Below are positions 32,826 through 40,880 of a stretch of 40,880 bases of DNA, one piece after another (within the stretch, counting starts at the first letter, position 1; each line of letters begins with the position of its first letter). The translations under genes and the position numbers were made by a program. Origin of the DNA: an uncultured Porphyromonadaceae bacterium (GTDB lineage: Bacteria > Bacteroidota > Bacteroidia > Bacteroidales > Muribaculaceae); contig CALEUL010000014.1 of the NCBI GenBank assembly GCA_937921035.1, positions 1 through 40,880 of the forward strand, written 5' to 3'. The notes below the pieces were generated by a model. That model saw nothing but the letters and a program-made list of their open reading frames with translations. It did no database searches and was not told the DNA's origin.

Positions 32826-33149
32826 TCATACGAGCGCAATCTGCATATTTCCACAGGTAAGCGACACCGACAGACCGAGTGCTCTAAAAGCTCTTGTGAT
32901 TGTGTTGATTGTGGGATTATATCCCCTTTCTATACGGCTGACCTGTGCTTTCTTAACGCCCATAAGTTCTGCCAGTTGGTCCTGGGTCATATTTCGTTCC
33001 TTACGTGCTTTTTTAATTGCCTCCCCGATATTATAAGCGCGGATTTCCTCTTTTACTGCGGTCTCAAAAGCATCACGGCGCGGGGTTCCGACAGTTCCGA
33101 GAAGTTTGTCCTCGAGAGCCTCTATAGTGGTGTATTCCATTTGTGCCAT
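32826..33149 (-). CDS. higA: HigA-type antitoxin (XRE helix-turn-helix)
   Basis: About 107 residues with the usual HigA layout: an N-terminal part (TTIEALEDKLLGTVGTPRRDAFETAV) and then a helix-turn-helix at about 45-95 (IKKARKERNMTQDQLAELMGVKKAQVSRIERG). Such proteins bind their own promoter and neutralise a HigB mRNA interferase encoded just upstream. Here the upstream toxin gene is reduced to a remnant, so this is an orphan antitoxin. Starts at 33149 (MAQMEY) or 33140 (MEYTT) are both possible. The stop codon falls right at the end of the duplicated GH18 tail, marking a junction. Confidence 0.85.
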   Translation of the reverse strand: MAQMEYTTIEALEDKLLGTVGTPRRDAFETAVKEEIRAYNIGEAIKKARKERNMTQDQLAELMGVKKAQVSRIERGYNPTINTITRAFRALGLSVSLTCGNMQIALV

Positions 33150-33226
33150 CGCATAAGACTGGTGATAAAACACTCCGCTTCTTTAAGAGTGATAAGATTA
33201 AAAAGCGGTTTATCCATATCCAACAT
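33123..33226 (-). pseudogene. truncated HigB toxin remnant
   Basis: ATG at 33226 (or 33217) opens a short frame, MLDMDKPLFNLITLKEAECF, continuing ITSL and then running out of frame over the higA start to a stop at 33123-33125. The opening resembles the N-terminus of HigB/RelE-type toxins (F-x-L-I-T-L-K-E-A-E-x-F-I). The catalytic body of the toxin is missing, as if deleted between its first about 25 codons and the antitoxin start. Confidence 0.45.
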
Positions 33227-33342
33227 TTGTTTTGGTATGCAAAGATATGAATAGATCTACATATATAGAAACACCTGGGCGAATTTTTTGTTCGCTATAT
33301 TTATTGATTTATGAAGTGAAGAGTGGTGAGGGGTGAAAGCAC

Positions 33343-33381
33343 TAAAAAACCGGCTTCCTGGGTGGGGAGCCGGTTGTATTT
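33343..33381 (-). terminator. intrinsic terminator of yebC
   Basis: AACCGGCT (33348-33355) pairs with AGCCGGTT (33368-33375), with a T tract on the minus strand (the A-run at 33344-33349). It lies just downstream of the yebC stop. Confidence 0.8.
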
Positions 33382-33398
33382 TGCGAGGGACGGAATTA

Positions 33399-34145
33399 TT
33401 ATTCGCCTTCCTCGTCTTCTTCGCGCATGTTGTGGAATACGTTCTGCACGTCTTCGTCGTCTTCGAGCTTCTCAAGGAGCTTGTTGATACCCTCGCGCTG
33501 TTCGGGTGTTACGTCCTTGAGGTCGTTGGGGATGCGCACGAATTCCGAGCTGATGATTTCGAATCCGTTTTCCTCAAGGTATTTCTGAATCTGGGCGTAC
33601 GATTCGAATTCACCATAGAGAACAATCTGTTCGTTGCCTTCCTCGTCTTCGTCGTGGCCGAGTTCGTCAACACCGTAGTCGATAAGCTCGAGTTCGAGGT
33701 CATCGAGGCTCACGCCTTCCTTAGGCTTGATTTTGAAAAGGCTCTTGTGGTCGAAAAGGAACGAGAGCGAGCCCTGTGTGCCCAGGCTGCCGCCGTGTTT
33801 GGTAAAGTAGGAGCGTACGTTGGCAACAGTGCGGGTGTTGTTGTCGGTGGCTGCCTCAACGAAGATTGCAATGCCGTGGGGGCCGTATCCTTCGTATGTT
33901 ATTTCCTTGTAGTCGCCGGCATCCTTATCGGTGGCTTTCTTTATGGCGCGTTCAACGGTATCTTTGGGCATGTTGGCAGCCTTGGCGTTCTGCATCAGAG
34001 CGCGAAGGCGAGGGTTGGTGTCGGGGTCGGGACCGCCAGCCTTTGCGGCGATTGTTATTTCCTTACCTATACGCGTGAAAGTGCGCGACATATTGCCCCA
34101 GCGTTTGAGTTTGCGGGCTTTGCGGTATTCAAATGCTCTTCCCAT
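33399..34145 (-). CDS. yebC: YebC/PmpR family protein
   Basis: A 248-residue member of the YebC family, described as a DNA-binding regulator and more recently linked to ribosome function at proline-rich stretches. The Bacteroidetes form of the N-terminus (MGRAFEYRKARKLKRWGNMSRTF) replaces the usual MAGHSKWANIKHRK. Family motifs include ITIAAKAGGPDPDTNPRLRALMQNAKAANMPKDTVERAIKKA and YEGYGPHGIAIFVEAATDNNTRTVANVR, given here as conserved blocks around residues 30-70 and 80-110. The C-terminus is acidic (EKLEDDEDVQNVFHNMREEDEEGE). It lies 34 nt after pheT and may be co-transcribed. Confidence 0.93.
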   Translation of the reverse strand: MGRAFEYRKARKLKRWGNMSRTFTRIGKEITIAAKAGGPDPDTNPRLRALMQNAKAANMPKDTVERAIKKATDKDAGDYKEITYEGYGPHGIAIFVEAATDNNTRTVANVRSYFTKHGGSLGTQGSLSFLFDHKSLFKIKPKEGVSLDDLELELIDYGVDELGHDEDEEGNEQIVLYGEFESYAQIQKYLEENGFEIISSEFVRIPNDLKDVTPEQREGINKLLEKLEDDEDVQNVFHNMREEDEEGE

Positions 34146-34179
34146 TGGTTTGTATCTTTATGGTTTAATTTTTAATGAA

Positions 34180-36660
34180 TTATCGTAGTTCGGCACCGAG
34201 CTGCTTCTGCAGAGTCTCGATGACTTTGTTCATAATCTTGTCGATATACTTGTCCTGGAGCGTCTTTTCGGGGTCCTGGATGGTAATGGAGATGGCGTAC
34301 GATTTTTTGCCTGCGGGCAGTTTATCGCCCTCGTAAACGTCGAACAGCTCTACACCGGTAAGCAACTTGCGTTCTGCCTGGCGAACGGCGGCTTCTATGT
34401 CGGCCATTGTAACCTTGCTGTCGATAAGCAGCGACAGGTCGCGCTTAACCGGCTGGGTCTTCGGCAGAGGTGTGTAGAGGGCGTTTCGCTTCAGCGCTGT
34501 GGCTGCGATGGCTGTCCAGTCCAGTTCGGCGTAGTAAACGGCACCTTTTACGTCGGCAAGACGGCATACTGCCGGTGCCACAACGCCCATTGTGCCCAGC
34601 TGACGGCCTTTGAGTGTGGAAACTGACAGTGCCTGTGCGAAGATGTCGCCCTCGGCGCACGGCACGTTGGCGAGCGTTATGTCTGTTATGCCGAGGCGGG
34701 CGAGTACGTTGGCCACTGCGGCCTTGAGGTCGTAGAATTCTACGTTTTCGGTTGCGCGGAGCCAGTTACCCTGGCGGGTAGCGCCTGCCATCCACATGCC
34801 CAGGCGTGTTTTCTCGGAATATGGTGCCAGTGTTGCCTCGGGAGTGCTTTCCTTTGCGGGATCGAGGAAGTATACGTTACCGAATTCGTAGAATGCTGCG
34901 TCCGGACAGCGGCGGTTGGTATTGTGGGCTATGGTTTCAAGACCTCCGAACAGAAGGGTCTGGCGCAGCACGCTCAGATCCTGGCTCAGGGGGTTGAGCA
35001 GGTGTATGCAGTGGGCGGCGGGATATTCCTTAAGCGCGGCGTAGTAGCTTTCGGCGCTCAGAGAGTTGTTTAGAATCTCGGCCCATCCGGCACCGGTGAG
35101 CTGGTCGGAGATGGTGCGGCGGAAATCGTCGGCTGCATCCACAGGTGTCTTGTACGACAGGCTGGCGTGCAGTTCTGTCTTCATGGGTATGCTGTTGTAG
35201 CCGTAGATACGCAGGAAATCCTCGATAACGTCGCACGGACGGCGTACATCCACGCGGTATGTTGGAACGTCGAGCGACAGTTCGTCGCCTTCTGCTTTTT
35301 CGGAAATCTCAAGGGCACCGAGGATACGGTCGATGGTCTCGTGGTCGAATTCCTCGCCAATAAGACGTCCGAAGTCGCTGTATTTCATGTCCACGTGATA
35401 GGGTGCCACGGGCTGTGGATAGTAGTCGAGAGGTTTGCCGACGGTCTGTGCGCCGGTGAGCTCGCAGATAAGTGCTGCGGCAAACTCGAGGGCTGCCATA
35501 CATCCGTTTGGATCCACGCCGCGTTCGAAGCGGAACGAGGAATCGGTGCTGATGCCGTGGCGGCGTGCCGTGCGGCGCACCGATGTGGCGTTGAAGCAGG
35601 CGCTTTCAAGGAATATGGTTGTTGTGGAGTCTTTGACGCCCGAGTTGAGGCCACCGAAAACGCCGGCGATGCAGCGAGGCTCTGTGGCGTCGCATATCAT
35701 AAGGTCGGCGCCGTCGAGGGTATGCTCTACCTCGTCGAGCGTAACGAATTTGAAGCCGGGGTCGGCGCGGCGCACCACAACCTTGTCTCCTTTCAGGGTG
35801 GAGGCATCGAAAGCGTGCAGGGGCTGCCCTATAGCGTGCAGGATAAAGTTGGTGATGTCCACCACATTGTTGATGGGATGCATGCCTATGGTGCGCAGTT
35901 TGTTTGCAAGCCATTCGGGGCTGGGACCGATTTTAGCGTTCTTGAGCGTTATGCCGCAGTAACGCACGACGCCGTCGGCAGCCTGAACGTCAACCTCTAC
36001 GCCCTGGGCGTCGGGATTGTCGAGTACCAGTTTTTTCTCGGGACGACGTGCCTTTGTCGGTGCTATGCAGCGTCCTGTGAGGGCGGCGGCAATGTCGCGG
36101 GCGACGCCATAGTGCGATGCTGCGTCGATGCGGTTGGGTGTCAGGTCTACCTCAAGAACATAATCGTCCTCGATGCCGAAATATTCGGCTGCGGGATGGC
36201 CCACCATCTCCTCGGCGGATGCCGGAAGAACGATAATGCCGTCGTGCGAGTTGCCTATGCCTATTTCGTCCTCGGCGCATATCATGCCGAACGATTCAAC
36301 GCCGCGGATTTTAGATTTCTTGATTTTGAATTCGGCGCCGTCGGGTGCATAAAGCGTGGTGCCTACAGTGGCAACCACAACGCACTGTCCGGCGTCGACA
36401 TTCGGTGCGCCGCACACAATCTGGGTCGGCGTTCCCTTGCCGTCGAGATCTACTGTGGTGATATGCAGGTGATCGCTGTCGGGATGCGGAATGCAGGTAA
36501 GCACTTTGCCGATGACTATGCCGGCGAGACCGCCTTTGATTGATTCAACTTTTTCGATGGTCCCAGTTTCGAGACCGATAGAAGTCAAAAGGTCGCCGAG
36601 TTCTTCCGGTGTAAGGTTGAAATCGACATACTCCTTAAGCCATTTATAGGATATATTCAT
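34180..36660 (-). CDS. pheT: phenylalanyl-tRNA synthetase beta subunit
   Basis: An 826-residue beta subunit of the alpha2-beta2 enzyme that charges tRNA-Phe. N-terminal MNISYKWLKEYVDF, an EMAP/OB tRNA-binding domain (about 40-150, with HPDSDHLHITTVD and VCGAPNVDAGQ), the B3/B4 editing region, the B5 domain, the catalytic-like core, and a C-terminal ferredoxin-like anticodon-binding domain (PKTQPVKRDLSLLIDSKV, then LFDVYEGDKLPAGKKSYA). The start at 36660 begins the conserved domain; the frame extends 72 bp upstream without homology. The pheS gene is not adjacent, which is usual in Bacteroidetes. Divergent from the MATE gene. Confidence 0.97.
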   Translation of the reverse strand: MNISYKWLKEYVDFNLTPEELGDLLTSIGLETGTIEKVESIKGGLAGIVIGKVLTCIPHPDSDHLHITTVDLDGKGTPTQIVCGAPNVDAGQCVVVATVGTTLYAPDGAEFKIKKSKIRGVESFGMICAEDEIGIGNSHDGIIVLPASAEEMVGHPAAEYFGIEDDYVLEVDLTPNRIDAASHYGVARDIAAALTGRCIAPTKARRPEKKLVLDNPDAQGVEVDVQAADGVVRYCGITLKNAKIGPSPEWLANKLRTIGMHPINNVVDITNFILHAIGQPLHAFDASTLKGDKVVVRRADPGFKFVTLDEVEHTLDGADLMICDATEPRCIAGVFGGLNSGVKDSTTTIFLESACFNATSVRRTARRHGISTDSSFRFERGVDPNGCMAALEFAAALICELTGAQTVGKPLDYYPQPVAPYHVDMKYSDFGRLIGEEFDHETIDRILGALEISEKAEGDELSLDVPTYRVDVRRPCDVIEDFLRIYGYNSIPMKTELHASLSYKTPVDAADDFRRTISDQLTGAGWAEILNNSLSAESYYAALKEYPAAHCIHLLNPLSQDLSVLRQTLLFGGLETIAHNTNRRCPDAAFYEFGNVYFLDPAKESTPEATLAPYSEKTRLGMWMAGATRQGNWLRATENVEFYDLKAAVANVLARLGITDITLANVPCAEGDIFAQALSVSTLKGRQLGTMGVVAPAVCRLADVKGAVYYAELDWTAIAATALKRNALYTPLPKTQPVKRDLSLLIDSKVTMADIEAAVRQAERKLLTGVELFDVYEGDKLPAGKKSYAISITIQDPEKTLQDKYIDKIMNKVIETLQKQLGAELR

Positions 36661-36689
36661 CGCTATGCAGTTATTTTCCTTTGAATGTG

Positions 36690-36697
36690 CAAAGTTA
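36690..36697 (-). promoter_or_regulatory. -7 element of pheT
   Basis: TAACTTTG on the minus strand, 30 bp upstream of the pheT ATG. No TTG lies at 19-21 bp. Confidence 0.5.
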
Positions 36698-36824
36698 ATG
36701 ATTTTTGCGCAAAAACTCCGCACAAACCTCAATATTGTAAGTATTTTCAGTATTCCCGATGCATCGCGCAGGCCTTTCTCAGGCCCTCCGCCGCCGAAAT
36801 TTCACTTATGTCGATATAAAGCCG

Positions 36825-36832
36825 TATCTTTG
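36825..36832 (+). promoter_or_regulatory. -7 element of the MATE gene
   Basis: TATCTTTG fits TAnnTTTG and lies 22 bp before the ATG at 36854. The 10-mer GTATCTTTGC is repeated at the queD promoter. Confidence 0.55.
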
Positions 36833-36853
36833 CAGCGAAAAACATATATAGAT

Positions 36854-38230
36854 ATGGGAAAGATACGAAACCTCGACAGAGACAGACTTGATTTCGGTAA
36901 GGGCAAAATAGGACGTCTGTTCCGAGCACTGTTCTTCCCCACACTCACTGCTATGATTTTTAATTCGGTGCTGACATTTGTCGACGGCATCTTTGTCGGT
37001 CAGGGTGTTGGCCCGGACGGACTTGCTGCGGTAAATATAATTGCGCCTATTTTCATGATAGCCACTGGTATAGGGCTGATGTTCGGCATCGGTGCGTCGG
37101 TTATCGCAAGCATTCGCCTGTCGGAGAACAACGACAAGGCGGCCCGCATTATAATGACGCAGGCTTTTCTTGTCGGAACACTGATAGTTCTGCTTATTGC
37201 CCTTACGGCCTTTCTGCTGCCCGAGGGCGTGGCTTCGTTTTTCGGCGCTACATCCCGGCTTATGCCCAACGCCAGGGATTATCTTCTGTACCTTGTACCC
37301 GGTCTGCTATTCATGATGGTGGAATGCGTGGGTATGATGCTGATTCGCCTCGACGGTTCTCCGAAATATGCCATGTGGTGTCAGGTTGTGCCGGCCACAT
37401 TCAATATAGTCCTGGACTATATCATGGTATTCCCTCTCGGAATGGGGGTTGCCGGCGCCGCGATCGCAACTTCGGTAAGTTGCGTGTTGGGCGGTCTTAT
37501 GGTTCTTGCTTATTTCATCCGCTTTTCGGACAGGCTGAAATTCTATCGCCTCAAGATGTCGCTTACAAGTCTTGTTCTAACGCTTCGCAATACCTGGTAT
37601 ATCGTCAAAATCGGCTTTGCCGCGTTTCTTACCGAGTGTGCCATGAGCGTTATGATGTTCACAGGCAACTATGTGTTCCTGAGTCTGATGCACGAGGGCG
37701 GCGTGGCGGCATTCTCTGTAGCATGCTATTTCTTTCCTGTTGTGTTCTCCATCAGCAACGCCGTGGCGCAGTCGGCGCAGCCCATCATCAGCTACAACTA
37801 CGGCGCACACCAGCAAAGCCGCATCATGCGTACGCTCAAAGTGGCTCTGTTCACGGCCGTAATATGTGGCCTTACGTTAACGGCCATTCTGTCGTTCGTC
37901 GCACCTTACATCGTGGCCGCCTTTATATCGCCGGACGAAGCCGCGTTCGCTATCGCCGCCGCAGGCATGCCGCTGTTCGCCGTATGCGCTGTATTCTTCG
38001 CGCTAAACATCACATTCATCGGATATTACCAGAGCATAGAAGCCGCTGGGCTCTCCACGCTGTTTACCATGCTGCGAGGCATAATATTTCTTGTGCCGGC
38101 ATTTCTGCTGCTGCCGCGCGTATTGGGCGATGCCGGCGCATGGCTGGCAATTCCCGCCGCCGAAATCCTTACCTGCGCCGTAATCATCGCCACCTTCCTT
38201 CTCAGCCGAAAGCGCAAAAGCCAAAACTGA
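36854..38230 (+). CDS. MATE family multidrug/Na+-coupled efflux transporter
   Basis: A 458-residue inner-membrane protein with about twelve hydrophobic segments in two six-helix halves. Typical features are FPTLTAMIFNSVLTFVDGIFVGQGVG (helix 1-2), GIGASVIASIRLSENN after helix 2, the second-half start FAAFLTECAMSVMMFTGNYV, and SISNAVAQSAQPIISYNYGA near helix 8. It exports cationic drugs or metabolites against Na+ or H+; the substrate cannot be predicted. The start MGKIRNLDRDRLDFGKGKIGRLF at 36854 matches the promoter; the frame extends 189 bp upstream through it without homology. Confidence 0.93.
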   Translation: MGKIRNLDRDRLDFGKGKIGRLFRALFFPTLTAMIFNSVLTFVDGIFVGQGVGPDGLAAVNIIAPIFMIATGIGLMFGIGASVIASIRLSENNDKAARIIMTQAFLVGTLIVLLIALTAFLLPEGVASFFGATSRLMPNARDYLLYLVPGLLFMMVECVGMMLIRLDGSPKYAMWCQVVPATFNIVLDYIMVFPLGMGVAGAAIATSVSCVLGGLMVLAYFIRFSDRLKFYRLKMSLTSLVLTLRNTWYIVKIGFAAFLTECAMSVMMFTGNYVFLSLMHEGGVAAFSVACYFFPVVFSISNAVAQSAQPIISYNYGAHQQSRIMRTLKVALFTAVICGLTLTAILSFVAPYIVAAFISPDEAAFAIAAAGMPLFAVCAVFFALNITFIGYYQSIEAAGLSTLFTMLRGIIFLVPAFLLLPRVLGDAGAWLAIPAAEILTCAVIIATFLLSRKRKSQN

Positions 38231-38285
38231 GGCACATTTTTTGCACCTCAAAAAACGCGCCCGCGGAAATGTCGGCTGAAAGGTG

Positions 38286-38293
38286 TATCTTTG
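38286..38293 (+). promoter_or_regulatory. -7 element of queD-queE
   Basis: TATCTTTG fits the consensus and lies 41 bp before the queD ATG. No preQ1 riboswitch-like structure was recognised in the short leader. Confidence 0.5.
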
Positions 38294-38333
38294 CAGCCGG
38301 AATAATTTTTTGAGACTAAAATTCAACTGCATC

Positions 38334-38687
38334 ATGTACTACGTGGCAAAACGAATGGAAATAGCCGGATCGCATCGGCTTGATTTATCCTATCAGAGCA
38401 AATGCACAAATATTCACGGCCATAACTGGATTATTACAGTGCATTGCGCTACCGAAAATCTCAATGCCGACGGCATGGTGTGCGATTTCACTCATATCAA
38501 AGACCGAATTCACGGCGCACTCGACCATAAGTATCTTAATGATGTGCTTCCTTTCAATCCTACTGCGGAGAACATCGCACGATGGATTGTAGACCAGATA
38601 CCGGAATGCTACAAAGCTACCGTCCAGGAGAGCGAAGGCAATATAGCCATGTATGTAGATGATACTTTCCCGCATCCTGAACTATGA
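38334..38687 (+). CDS. queD: 6-carboxytetrahydropterin synthase
   Basis: A 117-residue T-fold enzyme converting 7,8-dihydroneopterin triphosphate to 6-carboxy-tetrahydropterin in preQ0/queuosine synthesis. The zinc ligands are His14, His28 and His30 (SHRLDLSYQ and NIHGHNW), and the catalytic Cys24 is in QSKCTNIHGH. The acidic ALDHKYLND and the late Glu in VQESEGN are also in place. The start MYYVAKRMEIAGSHRL at 38334 follows the promoter. Its stop overlaps the queE start by 4 nt (ATGA), so the two are translationally coupled. Confidence 0.93.
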   Translation: MYYVAKRMEIAGSHRLDLSYQSKCTNIHGHNWIITVHCATENLNADGMVCDFTHIKDRIHGALDHKYLNDVLPFNPTAENIARWIVDQIPECYKATVQESEGNIAMYVDDTFPHPEL

Positions 38688-39277
38688 AAGTGAACGAGAT
38701 ATTCTATTCCCTCCAGGGCGAGGGGCGATACACCGGTACGCCGGCGGTTTTCGTGCGCTTCTCGGGTTGCAACCTCAGATGTGATTTCTGCGACACAGAC
38801 CATCAGAAGGGCACCGATATGACTGAGGCCGAAATTATCGACGACGTACTCCGATATCCGGCCGAACACATTGTTATCACCGGCGGTGAGCCCGCTCTGC
38901 AGATAACAGCATCGCTGCTGGCTGCACTGAAGCGCGCTGGCAAGACAATTCATATGGAAACGAACGGTACATGTCGTCTCGATGCTGCCGTGGAACGGCT
39001 TGTCGACTGGATTACGGTTTCCCCGAAGTTCGGCATGATGCCGGCAATCCAGCGTATCGACGAACTGAAAGTTGTGTTCGACGTGGACCATCCCGAGTAT
39101 ATCGAAAAAATGTCCGATGTGTGCCTGACCGACGGAGAGTGCCGCTATTTGCAGCCATGCGACCGTAACGACTCTGCATTCAACGCACGCAACATGAAAG
39201 CCTGCATCGAATACATCAAGAATAATCCCAAATGGAAACTTTCGTTGCAGACGCATAAACTGCTCGGCATACGGTAA
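38684..39277 (+). CDS. queE: 7-carboxy-7-deazaguanine synthase
   Basis: A 197-residue radical SAM enzyme acting just after QueD, turning 6-carboxy-tetrahydropterin into 7-carboxy-7-deazaguanine. The cluster motif C-x3-C-x2-C is at Cys29, Cys33 and Cys36 (GCNLRCDFCDT), preceded by the family's YSLQGEGRYTG. The AdoMet motif ITGGEPALQ and the metal/substrate segment METNGT follow. The C-terminus has YLQPCDRND and LSLQTHKLLGIR. No queC, queF or tgt lies within the window. Confidence 0.95.
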   Translation: MKVNEIFYSLQGEGRYTGTPAVFVRFSGCNLRCDFCDTDHQKGTDMTEAEIIDDVLRYPAEHIVITGGEPALQITASLLAALKRAGKTIHMETNGTCRLDAAVERLVDWITVSPKFGMMPAIQRIDELKVVFDVDHPEYIEKMSDVCLTDGECRYLQPCDRNDSAFNARNMKACIEYIKNNPKWKLSLQTHKLLGIR

Positions 39278-39364
39278 GGATGTTTTTTCCCTTGCGACAG
39301 GGGCGCATGGACTAATGTACGGGTTTTCTGGATAATTGTACCCGTCGCAACGTGGATTTTTGCA

Positions 39365-39372
39365 TACTTTTG
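39365..39372 (+). promoter_or_regulatory. -7 element of the GH43 gene, with an upstream inverted repeat
   Basis: TACTTTTG fits the consensus, 33 bp before the ATG. Upstream, TTGCGAC (39293-39299) can pair with GTCGCAA (39344-39350), and ACGGG with CCCGT inside them. This nested inverted repeat, near the -33 region, could be an operator or attenuator. Confidence 0.45.
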
Positions 39373-39404
39373 CAAGTGTATAAACATCCTTAGATTTAAT
39401 CATT

Positions 39405-40847
39405 ATGAACAATAAACTGTGTATAGCCGTGTCGGCGGCTGTAGCATTGGGCTTTTCTGCCGCCGCGCAGAATATTCCGAATCCTTTGCTCAGGAATGTG
39501 GCCGACATTGGCGTGATGAACTACAACGGCAAATACTATCTTGGCGGTTGCCGTACCGACGGAGATTTCTACATATCTTCCGATTTGATTAATTGGGAAG
39601 GCCCGGTTCATGTAATAGACATGAACAACGACTGGAGCCGGAACAGCGGATGCGGCAACAATCAGATTCATGCCAACGATATGCTCTACGACAACGGTAC
39701 GGTACATGCCTATTGGTCTGTGAACTACTGGGGCAACGACCTCCATGCCGTCCATGTAGTACATTCCGAAGCCGACAACCCTATGGGGCCGTACGCCGAG
39801 CCGGTGAAAGACCGCTGGATGGACAACCGTATCGACCCTAAGGTTTTTCGCGACGACGACGGAAAGTTGTACATGTACATGGTGCGTTTCACCGACGGAA
39901 ATACCATCTGGGCCCGAAAAATGAAGAACTGGAGGGAATTCGAGGAAGGAGACGGCTCGATATTATGCCAGTTCTCGTCCAATCCGAACACGTGGGAACG
40001 TATGGACAATGCCGTGGCGGAAGGTCCGTGGGTAATGAAGTACCACAACAAGTATTATATGATGTACAACGCCAACCACACCGGTGGCGAATGGGGTAAC
40101 TATCAGCTTGGCGTCGCTGTTGCCGATTCCCCTATGGGTTTCAACAACGGTAATAAATATCCTCATCCTGTGGTGCTGTCCAACCAGAAAGAGCTGGAGG
40201 ACAACAATGTGGACCTTCTGCGTTTCTACAAGGGAGCTTTCACTCCGGATTTCAGATATTCGACGTCCTCCGTGGCCGGGGACTGGTATCGGCCGGAGTT
40301 CGACGACAGTTCGTGGGCTGCCGGTGCGGGAGGCTTTGCCCCCGGAAGTGAGCGCGGCTCAACAACATACAGGTGCCTCACAAAATGGAATACCGACACT
40401 ATACGCCTGCGCAAGACATTCCACATCGACAATCTGTCGGACAATCTTGCCCTGCGCCTAACCAGCAAAGGTCCGTCTACGGTATATATAAACGGCAAGA
40501 AAATAGCCGATTACGACAAGGGAGTATACAAGATAGTAAATCTCACTCCCGAGATGAAGAAAGCCTTGCAAACCGGCGATAATGTCATTGCCGTAGAAAG
40601 CTCAAAAGGCCACCGGCACCAGGCATATATCAATGCCGAACTGTTCGATACTGGCAATACTGGAGCAGCTCCCGAAATTGTATGGACGCCCGGACAGCCG
40701 AATATTCTCCGTGGTCCTAACGGCCTTGAGTGGTGGCTCATATATATGGCCAACGACAACGCGCTTTCCCGAAGCCAGTATGCCGACCGTGTGCATTTTT
40801 ATGGCGACAAGCTCACTGTGGACGGTGGAAAAGGCGCGTGCGTTTGA
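39405..40847 (+). CDS. GH43-type secreted glycosidase with an inserted beta-sandwich domain; 3' end disrupted
   Basis: A 480-residue frame with a signal peptide (MNNKLCIAVSAAVALGFSAAAQ). The five-bladed GH43 propeller shows Asp34 (NVADIGVMNYNGKYYLGG, general base), Asp144 (NRIDPKVFRDDDGKLYMY, pKa modulator) and Glu206 (AVAEGPWVMKYHNKYYMMYN, acid). At about 278-415 the propeller is interrupted by a jelly-roll-like beta-sandwich (DWYRPEFDDSSWAAGAGGF..., then IRLRKTFHIDNLSDNLALRL, STVYINGKKIADYDKGVY), after which it resumes with GQPNILRGPNGLEWWLIYMAN. It probably acts on arabinose- or xylose-containing polysaccharide. The frame stops abruptly at 40845-40847 after VDGGKGACV, in the middle of the expected domain. 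The last about 50 bases look unlike the family, so the end is probably frameshifted or incomplete. Confidence 0.8.
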   Translation: MNNKLCIAVSAAVALGFSAAAQNIPNPLLRNVADIGVMNYNGKYYLGGCRTDGDFYISSDLINWEGPVHVIDMNNDWSRNSGCGNNQIHANDMLYDNGTVHAYWSVNYWGNDLHAVHVVHSEADNPMGPYAEPVKDRWMDNRIDPKVFRDDDGKLYMYMVRFTDGNTIWARKMKNWREFEEGDGSILCQFSSNPNTWERMDNAVAEGPWVMKYHNKYYMMYNANHTGGEWGNYQLGVAVADSPMGFNNGNKYPHPVVLSNQKELEDNNVDLLRFYKGAFTPDFRYSTSSVAGDWYRPEFDDSSWAAGAGGFAPGSERGSTTYRCLTKWNTDTIRLRKTFHIDNLSDNLALRLTSKGPSTVYINGKKIADYDKGVYKIVNLTPEMKKALQTGDNVIAVESSKGHRHQAYINAELFDTGNTGAAPEIVWTPGQPNILRGPNGLEWWLIYMANDNALSRSQYADRVHFYGDKLTVDGGKGACV

Positions 40848-40880
40848 CCCCTTCGGGCACGCGGGATTTGACCCCTCGGG

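Noticed and set aside
35167..36543. Long plus-strand open frame opposite pheT (458 codons)
   Set aside because: It lies wholly antisense to a clear pheT and has the Cys/Gly/Val-rich composition of a shadow frame, with no recognisable domain.
38231..38333. preQ1 riboswitch upstream of queD
   Set aside because: The predicted leader is only about 35 nt and I could not find the pseudoknot pattern.
1..40880. tRNA genes
   Set aside because: I saw no cloverleaf with a TTCGA loop in the intergenic gaps, though a covariance search was not possible.

Overview
The window looks like chromosome from a Bacteroidales bacterium, plausibly of the Muribaculaceae/Bacteroidaceae type. Gene starts are preceded again and again by the Bacteroidetes -7 element TAnnTTTG, in several cases with a TTG 19-20 bp upstream, and the proteins (Bacteroidetes-type YebC, viroplasmin-RNase H, secreted GH18 and GH43 enzymes, CarboxypepD_reg-like and beta-barrel envelope proteins) fit that phylum. 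The family assignment is inference. Most of the window is ordinary, densely packed core genome with a few accessory islets.

Layout. 1-0.55 kb: two similar tandem minus-strand promoters reading off the left edge, probably for an rRNA operon, then a short-leader promoter for a secreted protein gene. 1.5-6.8 kb: upp, then a two-gene unit made of a secreted TPR-CHAT caspase-like protein and an exported partner of unknown function. 7.0-9.7 kb: AraC regulator, beta-barrel protein and histidine phosphatase as one tight operon. 9.9-11.7 kb: a lone, intact-looking phage terminase large subunit. 11.7-14.4 kb: polA, whose proofreading domain appears to have lost its catalytic acidic residues. 14.6-16.4 kb: a type II restriction-modification pair downstream of glgB. 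18.6-21.8 kb: mscL-aroK-(Ald-like)-rnhA, ending in an internally deleted AlbA_2/winged-helix gene. 22.1-25.4 kb: gapA with a perfect palindromic terminator, then two envelope genes.

25.4-28.0 kb: lpxB, tadA and rnz in one minus-strand operon. 28.0-28.8 kb: an AT-rich non-coding region with six exact TTATCAAC boxes, one of them next to a GC-rich spacer and a run of DnaA-trio-like triplets. I read it as a candidate chromosomal replication origin. Most genes to the left run leftwards, as does the probable rRNA promoter, which fits replication diverging from here. 28.8-31.4 kb: a His-rich CobW/COG0523 GTPase and a lipoprotein GH18 gene. 31.4-33.2 kb: a decaying islet with a frameshifted AlbA_2-type ATPase remnant, a second copy of the GH18 gene tail, and a HigA antitoxin whose HigB toxin is reduced to its first codons. 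33.4-39.3 kb: yebC and pheT on the minus strand, then a MATE transporter and the queD-queE queuosine pair on the plus strand. 39.4 kb to the end: a GH43 enzyme with an inserted beta-sandwich domain, whose reading frame breaks at the window edge.

The observations most worth checking are the oriC candidate, the orphan terminase, the CHAT pair, the proofreading-deficient PolA and the decaying islet at 31.4-33.2 kb. All were read by eye, without database searches.
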